NCBI GenBank assembly: GCA_016169945.1 | Contig: JADLSH010000363.1 | Coordinates: 1,860,001-1,924,000, forward strand | Direction: 5' to 3' | DNA length: 64,000 nt | From: Trachythela sp. YZ-2020 | Lineage: Eukaryota > Cnidaria > Anthozoa > Malacalcyonacea > Clavulariidae | Part shown: positions 34,401 through 46,400 of the stretch, piece by piece | Position numbering within the stretch: position 1 is the first letter of the stretch | How the letters are laid out: each line of letters begins with the position of its first letter | Notes under the pieces: generated by a model | Told to the model about the DNA's origin: nothing | The model's database searches: none | What the model saw: only the letters and a program-made list of their open reading frames with translations | Translations under genes and position numbers: made by a program

Positions 34401-37340
34401 CAAATTTCTCAACTCTCGCGGTATTTGTGAGGAGCGCTTAACAAAATCGACAATTTTTGTTATTCGGAAGGTTTTACCTGAGAGAGCGTTTATTTCAAAG
34501 ATATTTGAAATGAAATTTTAAAGTTTACATCGTTTTGATATTTGGTTTAAACGCTAGATAAAATCATGCCAGATGAATGGCTGACCATTCGTCGACGTTC
34601 GGTGACACTTCGGTTCCGACTTTCCACGACTTGCAGTCGAGTTGCTCCGATCGATTGTCATGGTCAACTAGCACAAGTGTAAGGTCTGGCCAACCTTGCA
34701 TTTTTGCTTCTTGTCCATGGCATTAGATCGGGATAATTCGCCTGCAGGCCGGGGAAAATTGGTGTCGAAATGTCACCAAACATTGATTGGTGGCCAGTTT
34801 TTATCTGTATGGCTTTATCCAGCATTTAGCTGGTGTCATTTTGATGCAGACTTTGGGATTTCGGCTTAAATTTCTTTAAAATAAATAATCTTTGAAGTTT
34901 TACCTTTTAAGAATTTCATGATTTTTGGCTAGTTAATGTGTTGCTCGCAGATACCATAACGTTATTTAACAAAATCCATACCAAAACGTCATTTGCGGTG
35001 TCCAATGGGTGGCCATATGGTAGTCGTGGATATTATTGGATTACTATGAACATCTATGGATAAAGTGTACTTCGGGATTCAAGGTTACCACTTGATGTAC
35101 ATCGAAAGTCGAGCTGCACAAGGTTAAAGAGAGGTCTGCCTCAAGGTTAGATTGTTAGCTTGCTAGTAGGCTTAGCCTGCTAGCAAGGCGGTAGTTAGCG
35201 CCTGCTAACAGGCGATAGGTAGCCCGCTAACAGGCTGTAATTAAGAAGAATTCGTACCCAGGACTCATGTTTGCATGTGTTCGGTGAAGTCTCTGGGTTA
35301 AACATATTTTCCTGGCGGTCTGTTGTTCAGTACATTTGCACAGCAGGTTGATTTTCTATTCAGACGCTTGCATGCCAAAAATTGGGGTATATATTTCGCC
35401 TCAAAGCAGTTACTGTGAATTTGTTTAACATCTGCAATAGAAAGTCAATCTAAAGAGGTGAACATTTGAGCCTTCGGTCACGTGGTTGTTGCATGCAATC
35501 GGTTCGGTTATTGGTGGGTTTCAATAAGCGTTACGGGACAACAGATGTTGGTCAACTTCAGAAATGTTGACACTTATAGACTACTACATAAAATAAAAGG
35601 AGTGAACATTTTTTCACTTTAGTAACTCTTAGTGAAACTCACTAGCTATTCGCGGTCTACTCGTGCCAATGTTTCTCTCTTTGTGTAAATGTACTACTTC
35701 GGTGTTTGTGCATGGCGCGGCGCCAGAATTTAGAACAGGCAGACAAGCAAAACCTTGCCAGACTTAAATTTTTTGGTTATATTCGTATGTTGTGTGCGCG
35801 AATATATATCAATGTCATGTAATGCGTTAGGGGTTAATCTAACCCTATAACCCATTACATGAGAAATATATTCGCGTACGTAATATATGGGTGTAACCAA
35901 AATTTTAAATTTGCAAAGTTGGCATAGTTTCGCTTGTGAAGGATAAAGTAAGGGTGCAAATCGTACCCATAGCTTAGAGGGTGCAAATGGTACCCCTAAG
36001 AAGATTGGTGGAAATCGTGGTGGATTTTTTGCCTGTTGGAAACGGATCATAGCTCATCTGAAAAGAATCTTTCAACGCTCTGTTGGTTTTCTCCGGGTAC
36101 TCCGGTTTCCTCACAGAGAAAGTTGACTGGCGGATAAACAGCTTAGGACTGTAATAACACAATTGTTGTAAAGATAAACAATCTAGGCTTTCATAAAGAT
36201 AATAAAATGGTGGCCACAGTGCATGTATATCGCTGGTTTCGAACGTTAGTTTTCTGCCCCGGGTTCATGAAAACAGTTCGCTACCAGAGATTAGGTCCCC
36301 TCTCTGTTATAGCGGTTATATGGCGGCTCATGGACGTCTATATGGACATCTATGGAACACAACGTATTATTATAAGTGCATGCCAACCTCTACCCCTGTT
36401 TGCGGCAGCTCGCTAGGTGCGATGCACACTAGGTTAAGTTAAGCTAAGGGCATGACTGAGACTCCGCATTCAGGGGCATTGCTTTTCAGGTTTTTGAAAG
36501 GTACTAGTACGCGCGCATTAGTTAGGAAGGTCAGGTAGCTAGAGATTAGGGCGTTTTCCTATTTATATATTCTATACTATAAGGCATGTATGCATGTATT
36601 AACTATATTTGTAAACCATGATAGCCTGCGCACAGTAGCATACTGTAAAGTATTTCCTATAGCAGGAAAATGGAATCTGTTTTCCTGTGGACAAATACTA
36701 CTTTACGGTAACAAATCAAAGTGGCTAAAAACAGCGAAGAAATGAAATGAAAAATGAAGAAAAAAAGAAATAAGATGCCACTTTGAATAAGCAACAATAA
36801 TCCAGGAATACTCATTGCAGAAAAACAACAAAAAAGAAAATTTGTTTTCTGCCTAAAGTTTTCCTGGATTAGGGGCTTAGCAATAAGAAATGTTGTTCTT
36901 GCTCCAACGAGGAGACAGTTCCGTTTCTTTAGGTCGCGATCGCGCGCGCTTTATAAGTTTTACCATAAGTTCTTGAAGTTCAAATGACCGCCAGGAAAAC
37001 TAAATAGGGTGTTTTCATGAAATGCTTTGTTGACGGACAAAACCATTAAACTTTTCTCTATTTAAATTTCGGCGATTTACGTTTGTCCCCAAACATGGCA
37101 CCATGAAAACACTTTGCAGATCAAGTTTATGAATGGTCGCCATAGCAGCCTAGAATGTTCGCCACGTTGCATTCCGCGTTGCCGTACTTTATTCATACAT
37201 AAGCTTGGTCGAACGCAGCGCTTGGCACAGCGCGGCGCGCGCTGCAGCAATGCGAAATACAGTCCTTGATTGTACTTCAAGCGCAAATCTATACTGATGT
37301 GTGCTCGAGACTTGAAACAAGTCTAGCTTTCAACAATAAA
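34400..37340. other. Intergenic with hairpin element and no recognised gene
   Basis: A hairpin MITE spans about 35,766-35,909 ('ttttggttatattcg' against the inverse near 35,895). Degenerate 'gctaacaggc' repeats lie at 35,160-35,235 and a SINE-like core at 36,085-36,135. An imperfect inverted repeat covers about 36,628-36,715. The rest shows no coding signal. Confidence 0.5.
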
Positions 37341-37344
37341 ATTT

Positions 37345-37495
37345 AGGTTGCATGCTTATTTGAATTGAGTGCGCGAGGTTGCATGCTAATTAGATTAAGT
37401 GCGCGTAGTTGCATGCTAATTAGATTAAGTGCGCGTAGTTGCATGCTAATTAGATTAAGTGCGCGTAGTTGCATGCTAATTAATTAAGTGCATGA
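37345..37495 (+). repeat. 30-bp minisatellite (GCGCGTAGTTGCATGCTAATTAGATTAAGT)
   Basis: About five copies with period 30, the middle three nearly identical, each with gttgcatgctaattagatta. The last copy is shortened to 'ctaattaattaag'. Confidence 0.85.
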
Positions 37496-38390
37496 AGATC
37501 AGTGCATGATAATTAAAATTAAGTGCGCAATTAAAATTAAGTGCGCAAAAGTATCGACATTTACTGCTTTACGCGCGCGACAAAAGCAAAAGCAATGCGC
37601 TATAAAGAACCATTAAAAACGCACACATCAGAATTAAGTGAAAATGCATCCAGGTGTTCTGACAGCTTTTACAACGACAAAATGCCGTAAAATATGTTCG
37701 ACCATTGGATTCATTTGCCACGCACCTTGTCCTGAACGTATTATACTTAATGTAACGTATGAAAATGTTCAGATTTCAAGGTTAAGATAAATATACCTTA
37801 CATGTAACAAGTTGTTCCCAAAGAGGGATATTTGTCTTGCGCAATTTGTAGACCAAATTTTCGGTGGTCTGCATTATCTTTTCTTCTAATTCTCGTGAAT
37901 TTTTTCTGGTTTCAATTTTTGCAAACCTTTTTGTTTGCAATACATTTAAAAGGTGGGTAAGGGTAGGTAAGCTATATTAAATATTTCGGTCATACGTCGC
38001 GAGGGATTTCCCCGGGGTGTTTCGGTATCATAATCACCGGAGGTTTTTCACCGGATCTCGCCATCCGCAGGAACTGTCAATGGCACTTCTGGTTTTCCTG
38101 CTGTGATTATTCTTTTTCGTTTGGCTTTAATCTAAAACAATCTAAAACAAAAAACCGTGTCCGTGTTCGGGACGAATCCAGTACTGATGTTCAACTGCAA
38201 AGAGCCGACACAGGACACACGTAAAAATCGGACTCTCGCATCTTGTCATCAAGAAGTGTTCGCAACAGGCTTGCCGGCAAGCGTGCCACCAAGTTGTAAC
38301 AATGTTGTCAATATTGTCTGCACTATTCTCTCTCAACAAATATTTCTAAAAATACAGTACTCGTTCGTCTCTGGGTTGAATTCCCAGAAC
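37496..38390. other. Intergenic, nothing recognised
   Basis: AT-rich sequence with two short 'aattaaaattaagtgcgc' echoes of the preceding minisatellite. No coding or RNA gene signal is visible. Confidence 0.5.
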
Positions 38391-38655
38391 ACTGATTTTC
38401 TTGCCTGTCGTGAAAAATAAACGGTAGAAAGCTCCTTCCAACCAGTGGATCGTCCGCTTGCGGGCATCAGAGCTATCATGTTTGTTTAACACGATCAGGA
38501 ATAACCGAGCAAAACTGTCCTTCACTTTTCCAAGTCACTTCAGCTTGATTTTTCTGGCCTCCGTCGTGCAAAATCAACTGCAGAAAGCTCCTCCACCTAG
38601 TGAGATCGTTCGCCTGCGGATATTAGGAGCTTCCCTAGCTGTTTAACAAGACAAT
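38390..38655 (+). repeat. Two copies of a 'tgcagaaagctcctt' module, about 158-bp spacing
   Basis: Both copies have 'gtcgtg.aaaat.aac' then 'agaaagctcct', 'ccagtggatcgtccgcttgc' and 'gtttaac'. A third copy lies at about 46,190-46,310, between satellite blocks, so the module and the satellite have been shuffled together. Confidence 0.65.
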
Positions 38656-38719
38656 GAATAACAGAGCCAAATTGTCATTCATTTTCTACTTGTGAGTGGA
38701 AAATCCCTTCACATTTTAA

Positions 38720-38872
38720 TTGAGGGGGGAAAAGGCAAGCCAAACCCCTTCAGTCTTCGACTTTAGTGGCCATTTTTGCCACTTCAAAAATCCCAAAAAA
38801 GGGCTAAAATAGCCATTTGGGTAGTAAACTCTTCCCCCGATTTTGATAAGGCTAACCCTTTCACTCTTTGGC
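38720..38872 (-). repeat. Diverged satellite-like unit 5' of the LINE fragment
   Basis: 'cgactttagtggccattttt', 'cacttcaaaaatcccaaaaa' and 'aaggctaacccttt' follow the order of the minus-oriented 117-bp unit, with many differences. The match breaks off where LINE-like coding sequence begins, consistent with the LINE fragment having inserted into satellite. Confidence 0.5.
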
Positions 38873-39580
38873 CTGCATTTCGTGCGTCGAAATACATCCT
38901 CCCTTTCCTTTCTGATGTCAATTATACCCAAAGGCTTCTTGATTTAAATATTCTACCTTTAAGTTACTGGCACGAATATCTGGACATGGTCTTCTTCTAC
39001 AAGACAAATTGCGGTATTACGACTCTCTCAGATACAGTTCTCCCTAAATATAAATCAACCTTAAGAAAAACAAGATCAGTGGATCCAAATAGCCCAAAGT
39101 ACCAAATCGAGAAATGTCCCACCTCAACATATCAACAAACATATATCGTTAGATCAAACTGATCAACAAGAATCTGGAATGCTCTACCAAGACCTATCAC
39201 TAATAAATTAAACTCTCTGGCTACATTTAAGTATCTGTTACTGAACTACTACCATTCTGCTCTCCAAATTAACTATGATGTTGATGACCCTAGGACTTGG
39301 AAAACAATTTGCCTTAAATGCAATCAGGCTCGAGATTTGTCCAAATCTCTCGCATGCTGTTTTTAGATGTATGATCATAACTGTAGTGTCCAAAGTTTTA
39401 AGTTTATATATATATGTAGTTTGGGATCACAGTAATTGGCGAAAGCTGTTGTGATTATCCGGTCACAACTTTGTAAAGTCACGTAATTGTGTATATTGAC
39501 GTTATTTGTATGTAATGTGCTTATGTTGAAGAAGTGACAAAGCTTATAAAAAATTAAAATTAAATTAAAATTAAATTATG
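38873..39580 (+). pseudogene. 5'-truncated LINE (non-LTR retrotransposon) 3' end
   Basis: The frame from 38,873 reads RASKYILPFLSDVNYTQRLL, then LDLNILPLSYWHEYLDMVFF and YKTN. A single TGA at 39,160-39,162 is followed in frame by STRIWNALPRPITNKLNSLA, then TFKYLLLNYYHSA, to a stop at 39,364-39,366. This order (RLLxLxxLPLSYxxExLDxxFFYK, then RxWNxLP, then a FKxxL helix) is the C-terminal region after reverse transcriptase in CR1/L2/Jockey-type LINEs. A non-coding 3' tail ends in a (ttaaaat)n-like simple repeat at about 39,553-39,577, typical of such elements. The reverse transcriptase core is absent and the copy is dead. The element is flanked by satellite on both sides. Confidence 0.75.
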
Positions 39581-41075
39581 ACCACTTCTTCAAAAACTCA
39601 GAAAGTGGTCGAAAATGGCTAAAAAGTAAAGGCTAACCCCTTATGTTGGGGTTGGCTAACCCCTTTACTTTTTGGCCATTTTCGGCCTCTTTTTCAAAAA
39701 CTCAGAAAGTGGCCGAAAATGGCTAAAAATTAAAGGCTAACCCCTTAACATTTTTTCGACGGAAAGTTAAGGCTATAACCTCTTTACTTTTTGGCCATTT
39801 TCGGGTTAACGCCAAATGTTAAGGGGTTAGCCTTTACTTTTTAGCCATTTTCGACCACTTCTTAGTTTTCGAAGAGGCCGAAAATGGCCAAAAAGTAAAG
39901 GGGGTTAGCCTTAATTTTCGTCGAAAAAATGTTAAGGAGTTAGCCTTTACTTTTCAGCCATTTTCGACCACTTTCTGAGTTTTTGAAAAAGAGGCCGAAA
40001 ATGGCCAGAAAGTAAAGGGGTTAGCCTTAACTTTTCGTCGAAAAAATGTTAAGGGGTTAGCCTTTACTTTTTAGCCATTTTCGACCACTTGCCGAAAATG
40101 GCCAAAAACTAAAGGGGTTAGCCTTAACTTTTCGTCGAAAAAATGTTAAGGGGTTAGCCTTTACTTTTTAGCCATTTTCGACCACTTTCTGAGTTTTTGA
40201 AAAAGAGGCCGAAAATGGCCAAAACGTAAAGGGGTTAGCCTTAACTTTTCGTCGAAAAAATGTTAAGGGTTAGCCTTTACTTTTTAGTCATTTTCGACCA
40301 CTTTCTGAGTTTTTGAAAAAGAGGCCGAAAATGGCCAAAACGTAAAGGGGTTAGCCTTAACTTTTCTTCGAAAAAATGTTAAGGGGTTAGCCTTTACTTT
40401 TTAGCCATTTTCGACCACTTTCCTGAGTTTTTGAAAAAGAGGCCGAAAATGGCCAAAAACTAAAGGGGTTAGCCTTAACTTTTCGTCGAAAAAATGTTAA
40501 GGGTTAGCCTTTACTTTTTTAGCCATTTTCGACCACTTTCTGAGTTTTTGAAAAAGAGGCCGAAAATGGCCAGAAAGTAAAGGGGTTAGCCTTAACTTTT
40601 CGTCGAAAAATGTTAGGGGTTAGCCTTTACTTTTAGTCATTTTCGACCACTTTCTGAGTTTTTGAAAAAGAGGCCGAAAATGGCCAAAAGTAAAGGGTTA
40701 GCCTTAACTTTTCGTCGAAAAAATGTCAAGGGGTTAGCCTTTACTTTTTAGCCATTTTCGACCACTTTCTGAGTTTTTGAAAAAGAGGCCGAAAATGGCC
40801 AAAACGTAAAGGGGTTAGCCTTAACTTTTCGTCGAAAAAATGTCAAGGGGTTAGCCTTTACTTTTTAGCCATTTTCGACCACTTTCTGAATTTTTGAAAA
40901 AGAGGCCGAAAATGGCAAAAAGTAAAGGGGTTAGCCTTAACTTTTCGTCGAAAAAATGTTAAGGGGTTAGCCTTTACTTTTTAGCCATTTTCGACCACTT
41001 TCTGAGTTTTTGAAAAAGAGGCCGAAAATGGCCAAAAAGTAAAGGGGTTAGCCTTAACTTTTCGTCGAAAAAATG
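39580..41075. repeat. 117-bp satellite, block 1 (subfamily A)
   Basis: About 13 units. The first two units read in the 'aaaggctaacccctt' orientation, and the block then switches near 39.8 kb to 'aaggggttagccttt'. Subfamily A carries 'cgaccactttctgagttttt' then 'gaaaaagaggccg'. The block stops abruptly at TTAA (41,076-41,079) where the composite insertion begins. Confidence 0.9.
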
Positions 41076-41079
41076 TTAA

Positions 41080-41671
41080 GGGTTTTTTTTTTTGGTTTTT
41101 TTTTAAATTTATTCAAATGCATGACCTATTTACAGGTATTGCTAGAATATAAGGAAAGATATAAAAAATAACTAAATATAAAGGAAAGAGTCTATGGTAC
41201 AATATATAGTTATTTACATATAAGTTTGATATAACTAAATAGAAAGTTGTTTGTTTTGTTTTTTTATCTTTTTTTGTTCATTTTTTATGAGTATATCCCA
41301 ATATAATATATAATCTTTTAATTATCTCGGGGCTTCCAAGGATTTGAGGCTTTCTTCTCTCTCAATTGAACAGAGGAATAGATAGTTTGAAAATAAATTT
41401 ACAAGAACTGCATCGTTTGGAAGCCCCGAGATAATTAAAAGATTATATATTATATTGGGATATACTCATAAAAAATGAACAAAAAAAGATAAAAAAACAA
41501 ACAAACAACTTTCTATTTAGTTATATCAAACTTATATGTAAATAACTATATATTGTACCATAGACTCTTTCCTTTATATTTACTTATTTTTTATATCTTT
41601 CCTTATATTCTAGCAATACCTGTAAATAGGTCATGCATTTGAATAAATTTAAAAACAAAACAAAAAAACCC
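41080..41671. mobile_element. Long hairpin element with about 255-bp arms
   Basis: The left arm (41,080-41,339) runs 'gggtttttt' ... 'attatctcggggcttcca'. The right arm (about 41,418-41,670) is its near-perfect inverse and ends 'aaaaaaaccc'. The spacer is about 80 bp and AT-rich. No ORF is present. The arms are far more alike than a decayed element would be, so this is recent or kept alike by conversion. An assembly foldback is the main alternative. Confidence 0.8.
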
Positions 41672-42412
41672 CCCTGGAGAACCCAAGGGGTCATATATGA
41701 CCCCAATACATCAATTCCCCACTGCAGTTAATATATTTATTTATACAAAATAGTTACTCTTTTAACCCAGAGTCCCATATATGACCCCTTAAATGGTAGA
41801 GATCTGGGGCCGAGATAATTAAACACGTCAGCATAATTTTATAACAAAGATGGCGGATTTGCCAGCTAACACATGAGGAAAAATGAAGGTTTTTAACTCG
41901 TAATCGAGCCTTGTGTGAATAAGTTCTGCCGATATGAAGGGATAAATTCAAAGGTTTAAATCTCAGGGAATCATTTGAGAATATTTTCAAGTTGTTACTG
42001 TGGAATTTAGCTGAATTAAAAAGTTTTTAAAATCGATGGGTCATATATGACCCTCTGGGTCATTATGATTAGGTATAAAGTGTCACTTAGTGATTTTACT
42101 ACTTAAGTAACACATGTAACCATTTGTTTTTTATGAATGATAAACCTAGCTATAGCTTATAGATCAATTTTATGTTGTGTTTGTGTGTTTCTGGTTCACT
42201 TTTTTTTTATATTTTATCAAAATGCAGTGTATATTTGGTCAAACCCAATCACTAGTACCCAATGGGTCATATATGACCCGATGGCTAATTTTGTGGCGGA
42301 TACATCAAATTCTCCAAAAATAGCATTTTTGTGTTTACCAGGTCCAATATGCTTGTCTTTAATTAAAAAAAAAAATTTTTAACTGGGAAAGGACATGTTG
42401 GGATCTCCAGGG
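41672..42412. mobile_element. piggyBac-like MITE (CCCTGGAGA TIR, TTAA at right end)
   Basis: The left terminus ccctggagaacccaag and the inverted right terminus ccctggagatcccaac match at 14 of 16. TTAA follows the right end (42,413-42,416). On the left the element abuts the hairpin, and the nearest TTAA lies beyond it at 41,076. At least three copies of the palindrome gggtcatatatgaccc or close variants are inside. No transposase is present. Confidence 0.65.
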
Positions 42413-42416
42413 TTAA

Positions 42417-45400
42417 ATTAACATGTTTTCGATCAAAAGTTAAGGCGCTAACCCCTTTACTTTTTGGCCATTTTTGGCTAGTTTTTCAAACACTCAAAAA
42501 TGACTAAAAATGGCCAAAAAGTAAAGGCTAACCCCTTAACATTTTTTTGATCAAAAGTTAAGGCTAACCCCTTTACTTTTTGGCCATTTTCGGCCTCTTT
42601 TTCAAAAACTCAGAAAGTGGTCGAAAATGGCTAAAAAGTAAAGACTAACCCCTTGACATTTTTTCGACGAAAAGTTAAGGCTAACCCCTTTACTTTTTGG
42701 CCATTTTCGGCCTCTTTCAAAAACTCAGAAAATGGCCGAAAATGGCTAAAAGTTAAAGGCTAACCCTTAACATTTTTTCGACGAAAAGTTAAGGCTAACC
42801 CTTTAGTTTTTGGCCATTTTCGGCCTCTTTTTCAAAAACTCAGGAAAGTGGTCGAAAATGGCTAAAAAGTAAGGCTAACCCCTTAACATTTTTTCGACGA
42901 AAAGTTAAGGCTAACCCCTTTACTTTTTGGCCATTTTCGTCCTCTTTTTCAAAAACTCAGAAAGTGGTCGAAAATGGCTAAAAAGTAAAGGCTAACCCCT
43001 TGACATTTTTTCGACGAAAAGTTAAGGCTAACCCCTTTACTTTTTGGCCATTTTCGGCCTCTTTCAAAAACTCAGAAAATGGCCGAAAATGGCTAAAAAG
43101 TTAAGGCTAACCCCTTAACATTTTTTCGACGAAAAGTTAAGGCTAACCCCTTTACTTTTTGGCCATTTTCGGCCTCTTTTTCAAAAATTCAGAAAGTGGT
43201 CGAAAATGGCTAAAAAGTAAAGGCTAACCCCTTAACATTTTTTCGACGAAAAGTTAAGGCTAACCCCTTTACTTTTTGGCCATTTTCGTCCTCTTTTTCA
43301 AAAACTCAGAAAGTGGTCGAAAATGGCTAAAAAGTAAAGGCTAACCCCTTGACATTTTTTCGACGAAAAGTTAAGGCTAACCCCTTTACTTTTTGGCCAT
43401 TTTCGGCCTCTTTTTCAAAAACTCAGAAAGTGGTCGAAAATGGCTAAAAAGTAAAGGCTAACCCCTTAACATTTTTTCGACGAAAAGTTAAGGCTAACCC
43501 CTTTACTTTTTGGCCATTTTCGGCCTCTTTTTCAAAACATCAGAAAGTGGTCGAAAATGGCTAAAAAGTAAAGGCTAACCCCTTGACATTTTTTCGACGA
43601 AAAGTTAAGGCTAACCCCTTTACTTTTTGGCCATTTTCGGCCTCTTTTTCAAAAACTCAGAAAGTGGTCGAAAATGGCTAAAAAGTAAAGGCTAACCCCT
43701 TAACATTTTTTCGACGAAAAGTTAAGGCTAACCCCTTTACTTTTTGGCCATTTTCGGCCTCTTTTTCAAAACATCAGAAAGTGGTCGAAAATGGCTAAAA
43801 AGTAAAGGCTAACCCTTAACATTTTTTCGACGAAAAGTTAAGGCTAACCCCTTTACTTTTTGGCCATTTTCGGCCTCTTTTTCAAAACATCAGAAAGTGG
43901 TCGAAAATGGCTAAAAAGTAAAGGCTAACCCCTTGACATTTTTTCGACGAAAAGTTAAGGCTAACCCCTTTACTTTTTGGCCATTTTCGGCCTCTTTCAA
44001 AAACTCAGAAAATGGCCGAAAATGGCTAAAAAGTTAAGGCTAACCCCTTAACATTTTTTCGACGAAAAGTTAAGGCTAACACCTTTACTTTTTGGCCATT
44101 TTCGGCCTCTTTCAAAAACTCAGAAAGTGGTCGAAAATGGCTAAAAAGTAAAGGCTAACCCCTTAACATTTTTCGACGAAAAGTTAAGGCTAACCCTTTA
44201 CTTTTTGGCCATTTTCGGCCTCTTTTCAAAAATTCAGAAAGTGGTCGAAAATGGCTAAAAGTAAAGGCTAACCCTTAACATTTTTCGACGAAAAGTAAAG
44301 GCTAACCCCTTTACTTTTTGGCCATTTTCGGCCTCTTTTTCAAAACATCAGAAAGTGGTCGAAAATGGCTAAAAAGTAAAGGCTAACCCCTTAACATTTT
44401 TTCGACGAAAAGTTAAGGCTAACCCCTTTACTTTTTGGCCATTTTCGGCCTCTTTTTCAAAAACTCAGAAAGTGGTCGAAAATGGCTAAAAAGTAAAGGC
44501 TAACCCCTTAACATTTTTTCGACGAAAAGTTAAGGCTAACCCCTTTACTTTTTGGCCATTTTCGGCCTCTTTTTCAAAACATCAGAAAGTGGTCGAAAAT
44601 GGCTAAAAAGTAAAGGCTAACCCCTTAACATTTTTTCGACGAAAAGTTAAGGCTAACCCCTTTACTTTTTGGCCATTTTCGGCCTCTTTTTCAAAAATTC
44701 AGAAAGTGGTTGAAAATGGCTAAAAAGTAAAGGCTAACACCTTGACATTTTTTCGACGAAAAGTTAAGGCTAATCCCTTTACTTTTTGGCCATTTTCGTC
44801 CTCTTTTTCAAAAATTCAGAAAGTGGTTGAAAATGGCTAAAAAGTAAAGGCTAACACCTTGACATTTTTTCGACGAAAAGTTAAGGCTAACCCCTTTACT
44901 TTTTGGCCATTTTCAGCCTCTTTTTCAAAAACTCAGAAAGTGGTCGAAAATGGCTAAAAAGTAAAGGGGTTAGCCTTAACTTTTGATCGAAAAAATGTTG
45001 AGGGGTTAGCCTTTACTTTTTGGCCATTTTTAGTCACGTTTTGAGTGCTTGAAAAACTAGCCAAAAATGGCCAAAAGTAAAGGGGTTAGCCTTAACTTTT
45101 GATCGAAAAAATGTTAGTTAGCCTTTCTTTTTGGCCATTTTAGTCATTTTTTGAGTGCTTGCAAAACTAGCCAAAAATGGCCAAAAAGTAAAGGGGTTAG
45201 CCTTAACTTTTGATCGAAAAAATGTTAAGGGGTTAGCCTTTACTTTTTGGCCATTTTTAGTCATTTTTTGAGTGCTTGAAAAACTAGCCAAAAATGGCCA
45301 AAAAGTAAAGGTGACTTTTGACCTTCATAGTTGACCTTTGACCTTAACCTTTGACCTTGACCTTTGACCCTTAGTCACGTTTTGAGTGCTTGAAAAACTA

Positions 45401-45640
45401 GCCAAAAATGGCCAAAAAGTAAAGGGGTTAGCCTTAACTTTTGATCGAAAAAATGTTAAGGGGTTAGCCTTTACTTTTTGGCCATGTTTAGTCATTTTAT
45501 GAGTGCTTGCAACCCCACACAAAATGGCCAAAAAGTAAAGGGGTTAGCCTTAACTTTTGATCGAAAAAATGTTAAGGGGTTAGCCTTTACTTTTTGGCCA
45601 TTTTTAGTCATTTTTTGAGTGCTTGCAAAACTAGCCAAAG
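42417..45640. repeat. 117-bp satellite, block 2 (subfamily A flanked by subfamily C)
   Basis: About 27 units. From 42.4 to about 44.95 kb they read in the minus orientation ('aaaggctaacccctt'), then switch to plus. The outer units at both ends belong to subfamily C, with 'ttttgatcgaaaaaatg' and 'gagtgcttgaaaaactagcc'. The core is subfamily A, as in block 1 but inverted. A patch of TGACCTTTGACC repeats interrupts it at 45,310-45,371. Confidence 0.9.
45310..45371 (+). repeat. TGACCTTTGACC cluster (direct-repeat-1-like)
   Basis: About 60 bp contains five to six copies of TGACCTT(T) or close forms, including TGACCTTTGACC and its shifted repeats. The reverse complement GGTCAAAGGTCA is the established DR1 recognition site of RXR/HNF4-type nuclear receptors. 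It is equally explained as a short local repeat expansion within the satellite. Confidence 0.6.
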
Positions 45641-46400
45641 TTAGACTAGTGACCGTGCAATCGACGATATAAGAGTCTCAAACGAAATCTGTCCAGAGAA
45701 AGATATTGCAACCATCCATAACAGGCACATTGTACAATACCACTAGCTGAAGAACATTTTACAGGCCAGCAAAGGCATCTGAATCATCGGATCTGGAAAG
45801 GTACAGTAATTGCAACTATATTTACACCCACAATTCTAAAGCGCTCGCAACCATTTAGCCAAATTCACCCTTTAAAATAATTTAATTTAAGTGTCAATGT
45901 ATTTAGCTATGTCACAGCTAATATAATTACATTGAAACAATTTTCAGTACGTTTTGAGAAGCTCACAAATTGGCTAGAAATCACACTAAAAATCACACTA
46001 AAAGAAAGACAGGGCTAAGCCCTTTACTTTTTACCCATTTTTGGCCATGTCTCATTCATGCAAGTTGTTAAAAATGACCAAAAAGTACAGGCTAACCCCT
46101 TTACCTTTCAGGCTGATAAAAGATGTTTTCGAATTTTTTGGTAAGAGGCAAAGGGATACGAGACTAAGCTCTGTGGTCCCCCCTTTGTGATCCAAGTCAT
46201 TTCCTCTTGATTTTTCTTGCCGGTCGTGCCAAATAAAGTGCAGAAAGCTTCTTACAACCAGTAAGATCGTCCGCTTGCGGGCACTTGGTTTTTAACAAGT
46301 GGTTAAAAATGGGCAAAAGGTATAAAGGCTAGCCCCTTAACGTTTTGCTTAGACTAACCTCTTGTTTTTATGGACCTTGCTCACTTGTTTGAACGTGCGC
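45641..46400. other. Unique-looking spacer with two diverged satellite units
   Basis: No gene is recognised. Diverged satellite phrases occur at about 46,012-46,112 ('agggctaagccctttacttt' and 'aggctaacccctttac') and 46,300-46,350. The third 'cagaaagcttctt' module lies at about 46,190-46,310. Confidence 0.5.
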
